A stretch of DNA of 8,890 bases from JACMMS01 sp043772865 (GTDB taxonomy: Bacteria; Pseudomonadota; Gammaproteobacteria; Burkholderiales; Methylophilaceae). Below the pieces are notes generated by a model. That model saw only the letters and a program-made list of their open reading frames with translations, was not told the DNA's origin and made no database searches. The first letter of the stretch is position 1; the number at the start of each line of letters is the position of its first letter. Below are positions 1 through 5,948 of the stretch, in pieces. The translations under genes were made by a program, and so were the position numbers. The stretch covers positions 1 through 8,890 of the forward strand of contig JAYVFU010000206.1 of assembly GCA_043772865.1 (NCBI GenBank), written 5' to 3'.

Positions 1-1
1 A

Positions 2-499
2 GTTACTGTTCATAATTACAAAACAGGTAAGTTAGTCAAAACTATCAAAACCACAGAGTATGGTGACAGACCTCGCGGCATTAAAGTATCACCCGATGGC
101 AGTATTTATGTGGCTACTTTAGAGTTTGGCAACAACTTTATTGTGCTGGATAAAAACTTTAATCACGTTAAGACAGTGGCTACAGCGCCTGCACCGTATG
201 GGGTTTCATTTGATAAAAAAGGCGAACGTTTATTTGTTGCAAGTAGTAAGGGTCAAAAATTGACGGCATTTAACGCCAAAACCTTTGAAAAAATCAAAGA
301 AATTGATGTTGGAAAACGTTGCTGGCACTTTACCTTTACGCCAGATGACAAAAATATTTTATTAGCTTGCGGTCGATCTGATGAAGTTATGGTGATTGAT
401 GCAGAGAAACTTGAAGTGACCAAACATATTGGAGATAAATTAATGCCTTGGGGTATTGTGACTTATCCAAAATCTATGGGCAGTTTAGATAAGCCTTAA
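2..499 (+). CDS. YVTN-type beta-propeller repeat protein, 3' part
   Basis: The reading frame is open from the left edge, so the N-terminus is missing; 165 codons are visible up to the TAA. The protein consists of repeated blades of about 40 residues with the pattern 'G-(I/V)-x-(V/F)-(S/D)-P-D-G-x-x-x-(Y/F)-V-A-x', followed by a short segment of the type 'V-x-V-I-D': RPRGIKVSPDGSIYVAT, APYGVSFDKKGERLFVAS, KRCWHFTFTPDDKNILLA and MPWGIVTYP. This is the YVTN/NHL-like beta-propeller fold. The order of motifs resembles the PQQ-dependent-catabolism-associated beta-propeller proteins (TIGR03866 type), which are usually periplasmic and lie near quinoprotein dehydrogenase or ABC genes. That assignment is inferred from memory of the family, and the signal peptide that would support it is outside the window. 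The gene ends at a strong bidirectional terminator. Propeller fold is near certain; the specific subfamily is moderate. Confidence 0.8.
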   Translation, partial: VTVHNYKTGKLVKTIKTTEYGDRPRGIKVSPDGSIYVATLEFGNNFIVLDKNFNHVKTVATAPAPYGVSFDKKGERLFVASSKGQKLTAFNAKTFEKIKEIDVGKRCWHFTFTPDDKNILLACGRSDEVMVIDAEKLEVTKHIGDKLMPWGIVTYPKSMGSLDKP

Positions 500-536
500 A
501 TTTAGTATTTAGTGCATCATTGAAAAATTGCATTGT

Positions 537-568
537 AAAAAAAGCCTCGATGTTTCGAGGCTTTTTTT
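537..568. terminator. Bidirectional intrinsic terminator between convergent genes
   Basis: A perfect 7-bp GC-rich stem (GCCTCGA at 544-550, TCGAGGC at 555-561) with a TGTT loop is flanked by seven A on the left (537-543) and seven T on the right (562-568). It therefore works in both directions, ending the beta-propeller gene on the plus strand and the EVE-domain gene, whose stop codon lies only a few bases further right, on the minus strand. Confidence 0.93.
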
Positions 569-574
569 ATTCAC

Positions 575-1036
575 TTAAGGTGTTAACTTGGTCAAGATAG
601 TTTCCCAATCTCTCGGGTCAACTGGCGTAATGGATAGCCTATTACCGCGTTGTAAAATTCTTAAATTAGCTAATTCCGGCGTTTCACGCATCTCTTTTAA
701 ACTTAACAATCGCGTTTTCCGGACTAGTTTTACATCAACATTCACCCAACGCGGCGTCTCTTGTGTCGCTTTGGCATCGTAATATTTATGTCCAGCAATA
801 AACTGCAAGCGATCTGGGTAAGCCAAAGTACACACTTCTGCAATGCCAGCGATGCCAGGTACATCGCAATTAGAATGGTAAAACAATACGCCATCGCCCA
901 CTTTCATTTGGTCGCGCATAAAATTACGCGCTTGATAATTGCGAATACCATACCAGTCTACCGTTTGGTTAGGCATCGCAGCTAGATCATCAATGGATAC
1001 ATCGGTGGGCTCAGATTTCATTAGCCAATAACGCAT
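575..1036 (-). CDS. EVE domain-containing protein
   Basis: A 153-residue protein that is almost entirely one EVE domain (PUA-like fold), the usual length for the bacterial stand-alone family. Recognisable family features are the N-terminal MRYWLMKSEP followed by 'SIDDL', the 'W-Y-G-I-R-N-Y-Q-A-R-N-F-M-R' stretch at about residues 28-41, 'K-V-G-D-G-V-L-F-Y-H-S-N' at about 45-56, and 'PGIAGIAEV' at 60-68. EVE domains are related to YTH and PUA domains and are thought to bind modified bases in nucleic acids; no specific substrate can be read from this sequence. The gene is cytoplasmic by appearance, with no signal peptide or membrane segment. It is divergent from the DUF2237 gene across a 73-bp gap and ends at the shared terminator. 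The start is fixed by the conserved first residues. The family assignment is confident; the cellular role is unknown. Confidence 0.92.
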   Translation of the reverse strand: MRYWLMKSEPTDVSIDDLAAMPNQTVDWYGIRNYQARNFMRDQMKVGDGVLFYHSNCDVPGIAGIAEVCTLAYPDRLQFIAGHKYYDAKATQETPRWVNVDVKLVRKTRLLSLKEMRETPELANLRILQRGNRLSITPVDPRDWETILTKLTP

Positions 1037-1109
1037 TTTGTCACTTTCAATAGGTTTATTTGCATTATGATAACTAATAATCGATTGATGCTAACAAAGA
1101 AGATAAAAT

Positions 1110-1481
1110 ATGGCGAAAAAACAAGACAAGAACGTACTTGGCACTCCGCTACAGACTTGCAGCCTTGATCCACTCACGGGATTTACTCGCACTGGCTGTT
1201 GTGAAACAGGCAAAGATGATGCTGGTAGCCACACTATGTGTGCTCAAGTTACGGATGAGTTTTTAGCATTTTCTACCTCTCGTGGTAACGATTTAACGAC
1301 ACCGCGTACAGAATATGGATTTGCAGGATTACAGGCAGGTGACCGATGGTGTTTGTGTGCCTCACGCTGGTTAGAAGCTAGTGAAGCAGGCTTTGCGCCG
1401 CCAGTGATATTAAAAGCTACACATGAGAAGTGCTTAGAAATAGTGAGTTTAGCTGATTTGAAATATCACGAATTGCGTTAA
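1110..1481 (+). CDS. DUF2237 family protein
   Basis: A 123-residue cytoplasmic protein with the hallmarks of the DUF2237 (COG3651) family: 'NVLGTPLQTCS' near the N-terminus, 'P-L-T-G-F-T-R-T-G-C-C' at about residues 21-31, 'D-x-G-S-H-T-M-C-A-Q-V-T-D-E-F-L-A-F-S' at about 37-55, 'R-G-N-D-L-T-T-P' at 58-65, and 'G-L-Q-A-G-D-R-W-C-L-C-A-S-R-W' at about 73-87. It is rich in conserved cysteines (C17, C31-C32, C44, C81, C83, C109), which suggests metal or redox chemistry, but no biochemical function is established to my knowledge. The length matches the family. The start has a purine-rich AAGAAGAT a few bases upstream. It is transcribed away from the EVE gene and toward the minus-strand 6S RNA, with no clear terminator of its own. 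Family confident, function unknown. Confidence 0.9.
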   Translation: MAKKQDKNVLGTPLQTCSLDPLTGFTRTGCCETGKDDAGSHTMCAQVTDEFLAFSTSRGNDLTTPRTEYGFAGLQAGDRWCLCASRWLEASEAGFAPPVILKATHEKCLEIVSLADLKYHELR

Positions 1482-1640
1482 GGCCACAGGTAAAATTCAC
1501 TAAATTTTTTTTAACTCGCACTTACTAGAGCCAATAAAGAATTGAATTTTGTACATAAAGTAATTGATACAAGGTGTTTGAAGTACAAAGTGACTAGTGT
1601 TTCTAAACAACACAATGTTAATTGATTTTCAACAGAATTT

Positions 1641-1848
1641 TATTCCCTCTGGTGTTGCCTGAGCCTGCATCCTGAACCAAAAAGGTTCAAGTGGTAGCAG
1701 CCTAAAGTGCTTTAGGTACACTCACCAAGGGTATCTTAAAAAATAGCCCAGTTTAGAGCGCGCACACCGCAACTTGATTAACCGCCACCTATGCCAAAAA
1801 CTAGTTCAAGGAATATATGACTCAAGCAACACCAGAAGAAACAACCTG
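1641..1848 (-). ncRNA. ssrS: 6S RNA
   Basis: 6S RNA mimics an open promoter and sequesters sigma-70 RNA polymerase in stationary phase. The ends form a long closing stem: 1648-1658 (TCTGGTGTTGC) pairs perfectly with 1826-1836, and after one mismatch 1660-1663 pairs with 1821-1824. Inside it are an apical palindrome CCTAAAG-TG-CTTTAGG (1701-1716) and a side hairpin TGAACC-AAAAA-GGTTCA (1673-1689). Read on the minus strand, the order 'TTGGTGAG, apical hairpin, CTTGAACC/GGTTCA hairpin, closing arm' follows E. coli 6S RNA, which shares TTGGTGAGC and a CCTTGAACC..GGTTCAAGG hairpin in those positions; this fixes the strand. The gene is downstream of and co-oriented with zapA, the same neighbourhood as zapA-ssrS in E. 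coli. The exact 5' and 3' ends are estimated; the expected length is about 185-205 nt. Confidence 0.82.
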
Positions 1849-1854
1849 TAATTT

Positions 1855-1883
1855 ACACTAAATTCATGTATCTTAAATGACAA
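1855..1883 (-). promoter_or_regulatory. Candidate sigma-70 promoter for 6S RNA
   Basis: On the minus strand a TTGTCA box (1883-1878, five of six to the -35 consensus) stands 17 bp before TAGTGT (1860-1855, a poor -10). Transcription from here would begin near 1848, just outside the closing stem of the 6S RNA. The -35 and the spacing are good but the -10 is weak, so this is only a candidate; read-through from zapA is an alternative source. Confidence 0.35.
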
Positions 1884-1993
1884 TTTTCTAGTTATTTCAA
1901 CTTAATATTAACACTATTAAGATTAAAATAATTCAAAAACTAATGGGTTTAAACAGACATACTCATGGTTTTAAAAATATTAATTTTGTTCAA

Positions 1994-2296
1994 TTATTGG
2001 TTCAATAAGGTTATTTGTTCATCAATGCTATCTTGCATGGCATTTAACCGTAATTTAATATCACCTACATCAACATTGCCGTTTTTAGAGTGAAGTAATT
2101 CGTGCGATAAATTAAGCGCCGCCATAATTGCAATGCGTTCTACACCTATCACCTTACCTGCATCATTAATCTCACTCATTTTTTTATTAAGATAACTTAC
2201 AGCGCTTAATAAGCCTTCGCGTTCTTGTTCAGTACACGAAATAGTAAATTCGCGCCCCATAATTTTGACGTCTACTGGTTTAGCTAATCCGCTCAT
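1994..2296 (-). CDS. zapA: Cell division protein ZapA
   Basis: A 100-residue cytoplasmic protein that bundles FtsZ protofilaments at the division ring. It has the ZapA layout: an N-terminal FtsZ-binding head with 'VDVKIMGREFTISCTEQER' (residues 8-26), then 'L-x-x-A-V-x-Y-L-N-K-K-M' (30-40), the 'V-I-G-V-E-R-I-A-I-M-A-A-L-N-L-S-H-E-L-L' helix (48-67), and a C-terminal coiled coil ending in 'DEQITLLNQ'. The length is typical. The start ATG overlaps the stop of the upstream ZapB-like gene (ATGA), so translation is probably coupled. Downstream, on the same strand, is the 6S RNA gene, a conserved neighbourhood in proteobacteria. The usual further neighbour, the 5-formyltetrahydrofolate cyclo-ligase gene, is not present here; DUF2237 and EVE genes follow instead. 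Confidence 0.95.
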   Translation of the reverse strand: MSGLAKPVDVKIMGREFTISCTEQEREGLLSAVSYLNKKMSEINDAGKVIGVERIAIMAALNLSHELLHSKNGNVDVGDIKLRLNAMQDSIDEQITLLNQ

Positions 2297-2508
2297 TTAA
2301 GCTCCAAGCTGGAAATTTCGGCCGGCAATGTTTGCATGAGCAACTCAATTTTATTGCTGGCTAGCTGCATGTTACTTTGCAATTGATTAAGGTCTGCTTG
2401 AGATTTATTTAAGCTAGCACGCAGGATGATATTTTCATCTTTTAATGACGCACAGAAGCTCAATAATTGATTTAGCTTCAGTTCTAAGGCTTTTAAATCG
2501 GCATCCAT
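2293..2508 (-). CDS. ZapB-like coiled-coil protein (TIGR02449 type)
   Basis: A 71-residue, almost wholly alpha-helical protein with heptad-spaced hydrophobics: 'LKALELKLNQLLSFCASL' followed by 'KDENIILRASLNKSQADL' and a second helix toward the C-terminus. This matches the short coiled-coil proteins encoded immediately upstream of zapA in many beta- and gammaproteobacteria (TIGR02449), which are considered ZapB-like division partners of ZapA. I chose the ATG at 2508 (MDADLK) because the family begins with M-D-x-x-L. A longer frame from 2544 would add twelve hydrophobic, AT-derived residues unlike the family. Its stop overlaps the zapA start by 4 nt (ATGA), so the two are translationally coupled. 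The role is inferred from context and shape; the protein has no catalytic motif. Confidence 0.83.
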   Translation of the reverse strand: MDADLKALELKLNQLLSFCASLKDENIILRASLNKSQADLNQLQSNMQLASNKIELLMQTLPAEISSLELK

Positions 2509-2586
2509 GTAATCACTATAAAGTAAAAAAATGATTATAGTCAATAGCTAACGCGTATTTTTCAAAGTACTACTACATGTTTACTA

Positions 2587-2657
2587 AAGCGTTTGTACGT
2601 TAGCGCTCATTAAATAGCGTTTTTAAGTTACTCAATATAACGCTACAATAAACGCTT
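2587..2657. repeat. Nested inverted repeats upstream of the riboswitch
   Basis: Two inverted repeats sit one inside the other. The outer arms are AAGCGTTT (2587-2594) and AAACGCTT (2650-2657), both perfect. The inner arms are TAGCGTT (2615-2621) and AACGCTA (2639-2645). All four arms share the core AGCGTT or its complement, and a further TTAGCG lies at 2600-2605. The probable -10 box of the btuB leader falls between the right-hand arms. The arrangement would suit binding of a dimeric regulator at the promoter between the divergent zapB-like and btuB transcription units, or it may be chance in AT-rich DNA. Confidence 0.5.
2621..2649 (+). promoter_or_regulatory. Candidate promoter of the btuB leader
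   Basis: TACAAT (2644-2649) is a good -10 hexamer (five of six). At the right distance upstream only a weak -35 (TTTTAA, 2621-2626, 17-bp spacer) can be found. Transcription would begin near 2656, leaving some tens of bases before the riboswitch core. The weak -35 and overlap with inverted repeats leave room for an activator, but this is inference. Confidence 0.35.
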
Positions 2658-2694
2658 GTTGTTAGGTGTCTTTAAACAAAACTTGCCTTGTTTA

Positions 2695-2955
2695 ACTTGG
2701 CGAGTTCTGTGATGAGATGAAACTGGGAAACTGGTGCATTAAATAGTGCTTTTTGTTTTTTATTAATACAGAAAGCACATTAATAACTCCAGTGCTGCCC
2801 CCGCAACGGTAAGTGCGTCACGATTTACATCGTGCCACTGAGTGCAAAGCTAATTGCTAATGTTTACTAAAATTATACAATTAGAACACTTGGGAAGGCG
2901 TAAATCTGCTGGGTAAATTACCCAAAAGCACAAGCCCGGAGACCGGCCTAGCAAT
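2695..2955 (+). ncRNA. Cobalamin riboswitch (B12 element) in the btuB leader
   Basis: The conserved landmarks occur in order: GGGAAACTGGTGC (2725-2737), a variable stem with GTGCTTT pairing to AAAGCAC near 2744-2778, the core GCTGCCCCCGCAACGGTAA (2794-2812), a peripheral hairpin CACGAT-TTAC-ATCGTG near 2819-2834, a GGGTAA-A-TTACCC hairpin (2911-2923), and the B12 box GCCCGGAGACCGGCC (2934-2948). This is the cobalamin riboswitch (RF00174 type), which binds adenosylcobalamin or related forms and lowers expression of the downstream gene when B12 is plentiful. Its position about 200 nt ahead of btuB shows that uptake is feedback-controlled. The outer borders are approximate because the closing helices were not folded by program. 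Confidence 0.96.
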
Positions 2956-2961
2956 TATATT

Positions 2962-3128
2962 CAGTATCCGTTAAACATGGATGCTGTCGTTGGAAATACC
3001 GCGGGGTGACGGTGATTGAAACGCGATGCGCTATTTTAGATGCTTCAATCTACTTGTCCACCTCGTTCTAGTCTCTTATTATCCATTCTCGGTATTCCTT
3101 ATATTAAAACTGCACGCGGGGTCGCGTG
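2962..3128 (+). promoter_or_regulatory. Possible expression platform between B12 box and btuB
   Basis: The 200 nt between the B12 box and the btuB start hold several hairpins: CAGTATCC/GGATGCTG (2962-2969 with 2979-2986, one wobble), ACCG/CGGT around CGGGGTGA (2998-3013), GATTGAA/TTCAATC (3014-3020 with 3044-3050), and CACGCG-GGGT-CGCGTG (3113-3128). None is followed by a T-tract, so a simple intrinsic terminator is not apparent. The first hairpin lies where the helix that makes the kissing-loop contact is found in many cobalamin riboswitches. ACGCG at 3021-3025 could also pair with CGCGT at 3123-3127, giving an alternative long-range fold. Control at the level of translation seems more likely than termination, but the switch was not modelled. 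Confidence 0.4.
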
Positions 3129-3151
3129 TCAATTTAGGGATATTATTAAGA

Positions 3152-5155
3152 ATGAAAAAGTCTATTATCGCTAGTCTAGTATCTACTACTCTAGTCAGCT
3201 TAGCATTTACTACCAGCGCTTTTGCAGAAGAAATTGCCATTACAACTGATGATGTACTAGTAAAAGCAAATCGCTTCGAGCAAAAAGATACCGAAACAAC
3301 TTACGCTTCTGAGGTTCATACCGCAAAACAAATTGAAGCTTCCGGCGCTGCTACGCTTTACGACTTTTTATCGCAACAAACCTCACTCAATGTCTCACCA
3401 AATATTGGTAATAGGGCAACTCCGACCATTAACTTGCGTGGCTTCGGCACAGAAAATGGCTTTCAAAACGTTGTGATTACCGTGGACGGTCAACGTATTA
3501 ACAATATTGATTTGTCTCCGCAATTATTAGCGGGGATTCCAATTAGTAATGTAGAGCGTATTGAAATAAGCAAAGGTAGTGGTTCAGTTATTTATGGTGA
3601 TGGTGCAACTGCTGGTGCGATACAAATTTATACTAAAAATAAAACGGGCGTTACTTTGAGTGCATCTTTTGGTAATCATGGTCAACAAAATCATTATGTC
3701 AGCGCTGGAATATCTGAACAGTATTTTGATTTATCTGCAAATCTAGCACACGACAGCTACGATGGTTTTAGTAAAGAAGATGTAACAGGTCATAAAGATG
3801 CATTTACAGGGGATACCCACAATGTAAAACTTAAAATCAAACCAATTGATGCTTTGCGCATTAACATTGAAGGCACGAGTTCTCGTAACGATATTCGTTA
3901 CATAAATACTTTAAGTAAAGCACAATTTAATAGTGACCCTCGTCAAGACCCATTAAAATTAGATTTTTTAGGAAATCCAATTCCATATACGCACCAAAGT
4001 TTTAATAGTGACCAATGGCGTATTGGTGCTGAATACGAAATTAATCAACAGTTAAAAATCAGCGCTTATCACTTTAACGAAGATAAGTTATCTGAATTTG
4101 TCTCTGCAACTCCATCCAAATCAAATTCGACATATGAAAGCAATGATATAAGTTTACGTTATCAAAATGATGCTGTTAACTTAATTGCAGGTTATCAAGA
4201 TTTTGATGGTGAAAGAAAGTCTTTTAGTGATTTTGGTTTTGGTCCAAGTCGAGATAAAACTGCCAAAAAAAATGAGGCGTTTTATTTACAAGGAGCTTAT
4301 ACATTTAACGCTTGGACCGTTTCTGCTGGTGCCCGAGATGAGACTGTTAAATATAAATTTAAACCCATCATAAGTCCATTTGGCTTACCTCCGTCAGGTA
4401 AGGATAAGGCTGATATTGACGCTTGGGATATTGGTGTGAACTATCGTTTCAATAACGAAGTAAGCCTTTTCGCAAACTATAATCAAGCTTATGAGGCGCC
4501 AGATATTGACAGGTTATTTAATTTTAGTGGTGGTTTTAATGGCTTTCTTAACCCAGCAAAAGCGAAAACTTTCAATATTGGTTTGAATCATACAGTTGCA
4601 AATAATCGTTTGAAAATAACTGCATTCCATACTAATTTAGATGATGAAATCTATTTAGTGCCAAGCTTTATTGATCCTACATTTAAAAATACCAATCTAG
4701 ATAAATCGCACAAATATGGTTTGGAAATACAGGATTACTATAAATTTAATGACCAACTTAATACTTCTGTAATTTATACCTACACGCGCGCTATTATTGA
4801 TAAAGAAAATGATGGCGCAGGGACATTTAATAATAAAGATTTACCTGGTGTGCCCAAACATAGTGTTGTTGCTAACTTAAATTATCAGTTTTTTAACCAT
4901 GCTACTTTAAATTTGAACCATACTTGGCGCGCAAAAGCTTACGCGTTTAATGACTTTCAAAATAACTTTAAGCAAAGACAAGAACAGTACGAATCAACTA
5001 ATGTGGCGCTAAATTATCAGTATAAAAATTACCAACTATTTACTTCAATCAACAATTTGTTTGAGCATGAAAACTCCATTCAGGTGGCAGATGATGCGAT
5101 TTATCCTGTAGATTTTGTGCGAACTTGGCGCGTTGGTGTAAAGGCGGACTTTTAA
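3152..5155 (+). CDS. btuB: TonB-dependent outer-membrane cobalamin receptor BtuB
   Basis: A 667-residue outer-membrane receptor that takes up cobalamin with energy from TonB. Residues 1-25 are a signal peptide (MKKS.., cut after A-F-A). A TonB box resembling that of BtuB follows (DDVLVKANR, residues 33-41). The plug domain comes next (about 45-160), with 'L-R-G-F-G' , 'V-V-I-T-V-D-G-Q-R-I-N' and 'V-E-R-I-E-I-S-K-G-S-G-S-V-I-Y-G-D-G-A-T-A-G-A-I-Q-I'. The rest is a beta-barrel of alternating aromatic strands ending in the typical C-terminal phenylalanine (KADF). I chose the ATG at 3152 because it begins a perfect signal peptide and has AGGGA upstream; the same frame stays open back to an ATG at 3026 but that extension lies in the leader. 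The cobalamin riboswitch upstream and btuM downstream fix the substrate as a corrinoid. Confidence is high for the family and good for the substrate. Confidence 0.93.
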   Translation: MKKSIIASLVSTTLVSLAFTTSAFAEEIAITTDDVLVKANRFEQKDTETTYASEVHTAKQIEASGAATLYDFLSQQTSLNVSPNIGNRATPTINLRGFGTENGFQNVVITVDGQRINNIDLSPQLLAGIPISNVERIEISKGSGSVIYGDGATAGAIQIYTKNKTGVTLSASFGNHGQQNHYVSAGISEQYFDLSANLAHDSYDGFSKEDVTGHKDAFTGDTHNVKLKIKPIDALRINIEGTSSRNDIRYINTLSKAQFNSDPRQDPLKLDFLGNPIPYTHQSFNSDQWRIGAEYEINQQLKISAYHFNEDKLSEFVSATPSKSNSTYESNDISLRYQNDAVNLIAGYQDFDGERKSFSDFGFGPSRDKTAKKNEAFYLQGAYTFNAWTVSAGARDETVKYKFKPIISPFGLPPSGKDKADIDAWDIGVNYRFNNEVSLFANYNQAYEAPDIDRLFNFSGGFNGFLNPAKAKTFNIGLNHTVANNRLKITAFHTNLDDEIYLVPSFIDPTFKNTNLDKSHKYGLEIQDYYKFNDQLNTSVIYTYTRAIIDKENDGAGTFNNKDLPGVPKHSVVANLNYQFFNHATLNLNHTWRAKAYAFNDFQNNFKQRQEQYESTNVALNYQYKNYQLFTSINNLFEHENSIQVADDAIYPVDFVRTWRVGVKADF

Positions 5156-5184
5156 CCAAGTGTTTAGTTGAGCTTTTATCTTAG

Positions 5185-5204
5185 AACATTAAAAATGTTA
5201 TGAT
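5185..5204 (+). promoter_or_regulatory. Candidate promoter with palindrome ahead of btuM
   Basis: A perfect palindrome AACATT-AAA-AATGTT (5185-5199) runs directly into a TATGAT -10-like hexamer (5199-5204). No good -35 is seen at 16-18 bp. It could be a regulated secondary promoter for btuM inside the btuB-btuM gap, but AT-rich DNA gives such matches easily. Confidence 0.25.
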
Positions 5205-5231
5205 ATTACGAAGAAATAATTAAAAGTATAG

Positions 5232-5263
5232 GGTCGTTATTAAAATAGCGACCTTCACGAAGG
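5232..5263 (+). promoter_or_regulatory. Hairpin pair at the btuM ribosome binding site
   Basis: A 9-bp hairpin with a TAAA loop (5232-5240 with 5245-5253, one G-T wobble) stands shortly before the btuM start and has no T-tract, so it is unlikely to be a terminator. The following CCTT-CACG-AAGG (5252-5263) can fold so that AAGG, the probable ribosome binding site of btuM (8 nt before ATG at 5272), is masked. The two structures share the bases CC at 5252-5253 and exclude each other. It may instead act as an mRNA-processing or stabilising hairpin between btuB and btuM. Confidence 0.4.
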
Positions 5264-5271
5264 GCTTTAAG

Positions 5272-5868
5272 ATGAATACTACAAAACAATTAAATTTTTT
5301 ATCGAAATATTTGGCGCCTAAAACGCTCGTTATTGCTGCGGCAATCACTTTTTTAATGTTACTTACACGTGGTAGCCATGTGCTTACTAGCGTTTCACTG
5401 CCTGATGCAAGTCTGGCATTAATGCTAATTGGTGGCTTATATTTAAGAAAAGCCGCTTGGTTTGTGCTTTTTGTGGTGTTAGCTACTGCTATTGATTTTG
5501 GCGCTGCTGAAATTGATAGTTTGCAAGGCTTTTGTTTAACTGCTGGCTATTGGGGTATGTTACCTACCTATGCAGTCATGTGGTCTGCTGGCTTATGGTT
5601 GAGCAAACAAGTGGATAGTTTAGATATTTTAAAATACTCATTGGTTTGCTTAGTCTTCACTTTCTTAGCATTTGTTATATCTACACAAACCTATTATTTA
5701 TTTTCAGGCCGCTTCCCAGCTGAGGGTGTAATTGAATCTATGCAACATGGCTGGGAGTATTTGCCAAGCTACATGGGTTTTACTGTAATGTATTTAGCTG
5801 CATTTTGGGCTTTAGCTAAGTTACTACCTTACGTTACTGGCACAGATAAACCTAAGGCAGCAGCTTAG
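5272..5868 (+). CDS. btuM: BtuM, ECF-type S-component for vitamin B12
   Basis: A 198-residue inner-membrane protein with about six hydrophobic segments (roughly residues 16-32, 45-58, 62-78, 89-108, 118-140 and 164-185). It matches the BtuM family, studied in Thiobacillus denitrificans, where the protein binds cobalamin, removes the cyanide of cyanocobalamin and acts as a transporter related to ECF S-components. Telling features are 'LLTRGSH' (30-36), 'LPDASLAL' (43-50), 'G-G-L-Y-L-R' and 'G-F-C-L-T' with Cys88. The family's cobalt-coordinating cysteine (Cys80 in the Thiobacillus protein) sits in this same context, so Cys88 is probably the ligand (inference). It lies 116 nt behind btuB, so the pair would carry B12 across both membranes; no btuCD or ECF ATPase genes are in view. 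A strong terminator follows. Family assignment is confident, and the mechanism is taken from the homologue. Confidence 0.88.
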   Translation: MNTTKQLNFLSKYLAPKTLVIAAAITFLMLLTRGSHVLTSVSLPDASLALMLIGGLYLRKAAWFVLFVVLATAIDFGAAEIDSLQGFCLTAGYWGMLPTYAVMWSAGLWLSKQVDSLDILKYSLVCLVFTFLAFVISTQTYYLFSGRFPAEGVIESMQHGWEYLPSYMGFTVMYLAAFWALAKLLPYVTGTDKPKAAA

Positions 5869-5898
5869 TATAAAACTAATAGCGTAGAAGATTCCGAG

Positions 5899-5948
5899 CC
5901 GAGCTCGCTTTTTGATAAGATTAATTAAAAAGCGAGCCCGGTTTTTTT
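5899..5948 (+). terminator. Intrinsic terminator after btuM, touching the bluB start
   Basis: A long stem, CCG and GCTCGCTTTTT (5899-5901, 5903-5913) pairing with AAAAAGCGAGC and CGG (5927-5937, 5939-5941), one A-C mismatch, is followed by seven T (5942-5948). It is a strong Rho-independent terminator for btuB-btuM. The last T is directly followed by the ATG of bluB, so transcripts of bluB must read through it or begin at or inside it. Confidence 0.9.

Noticed and set aside
588..985. Plus-strand open frames at 588-782 and 761-985
   Set aside because: They lie opposite the well-supported EVE-domain gene and code for nothing recognisable.
1641..1848. 6S RNA on the plus strand
   Set aside because: The stems look the same on both strands, but the order TTGGTGAG, apical hairpin, CTTGAACC hairpin matches E. 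coli only on the minus strand, which also agrees with zapA.
2509..2544. Longer start of the ZapB-like protein at 2544
   Set aside because: The twelve extra residues are hydrophobic and unlike the family, which begins M-D-x-x-L at 2508.
3026..3151. The upstream ATG at 3026 as the start of btuB
   Set aside because: It lies in the structured leader of the riboswitch, adds 42 residues before a perfect signal peptide and has no ribosome binding site at the right distance; ATG at 3152 fits the family.
4185..4373. Plus-strand open frame inside btuB
   Set aside because: It is an alternate frame of the conserved barrel region of btuB.
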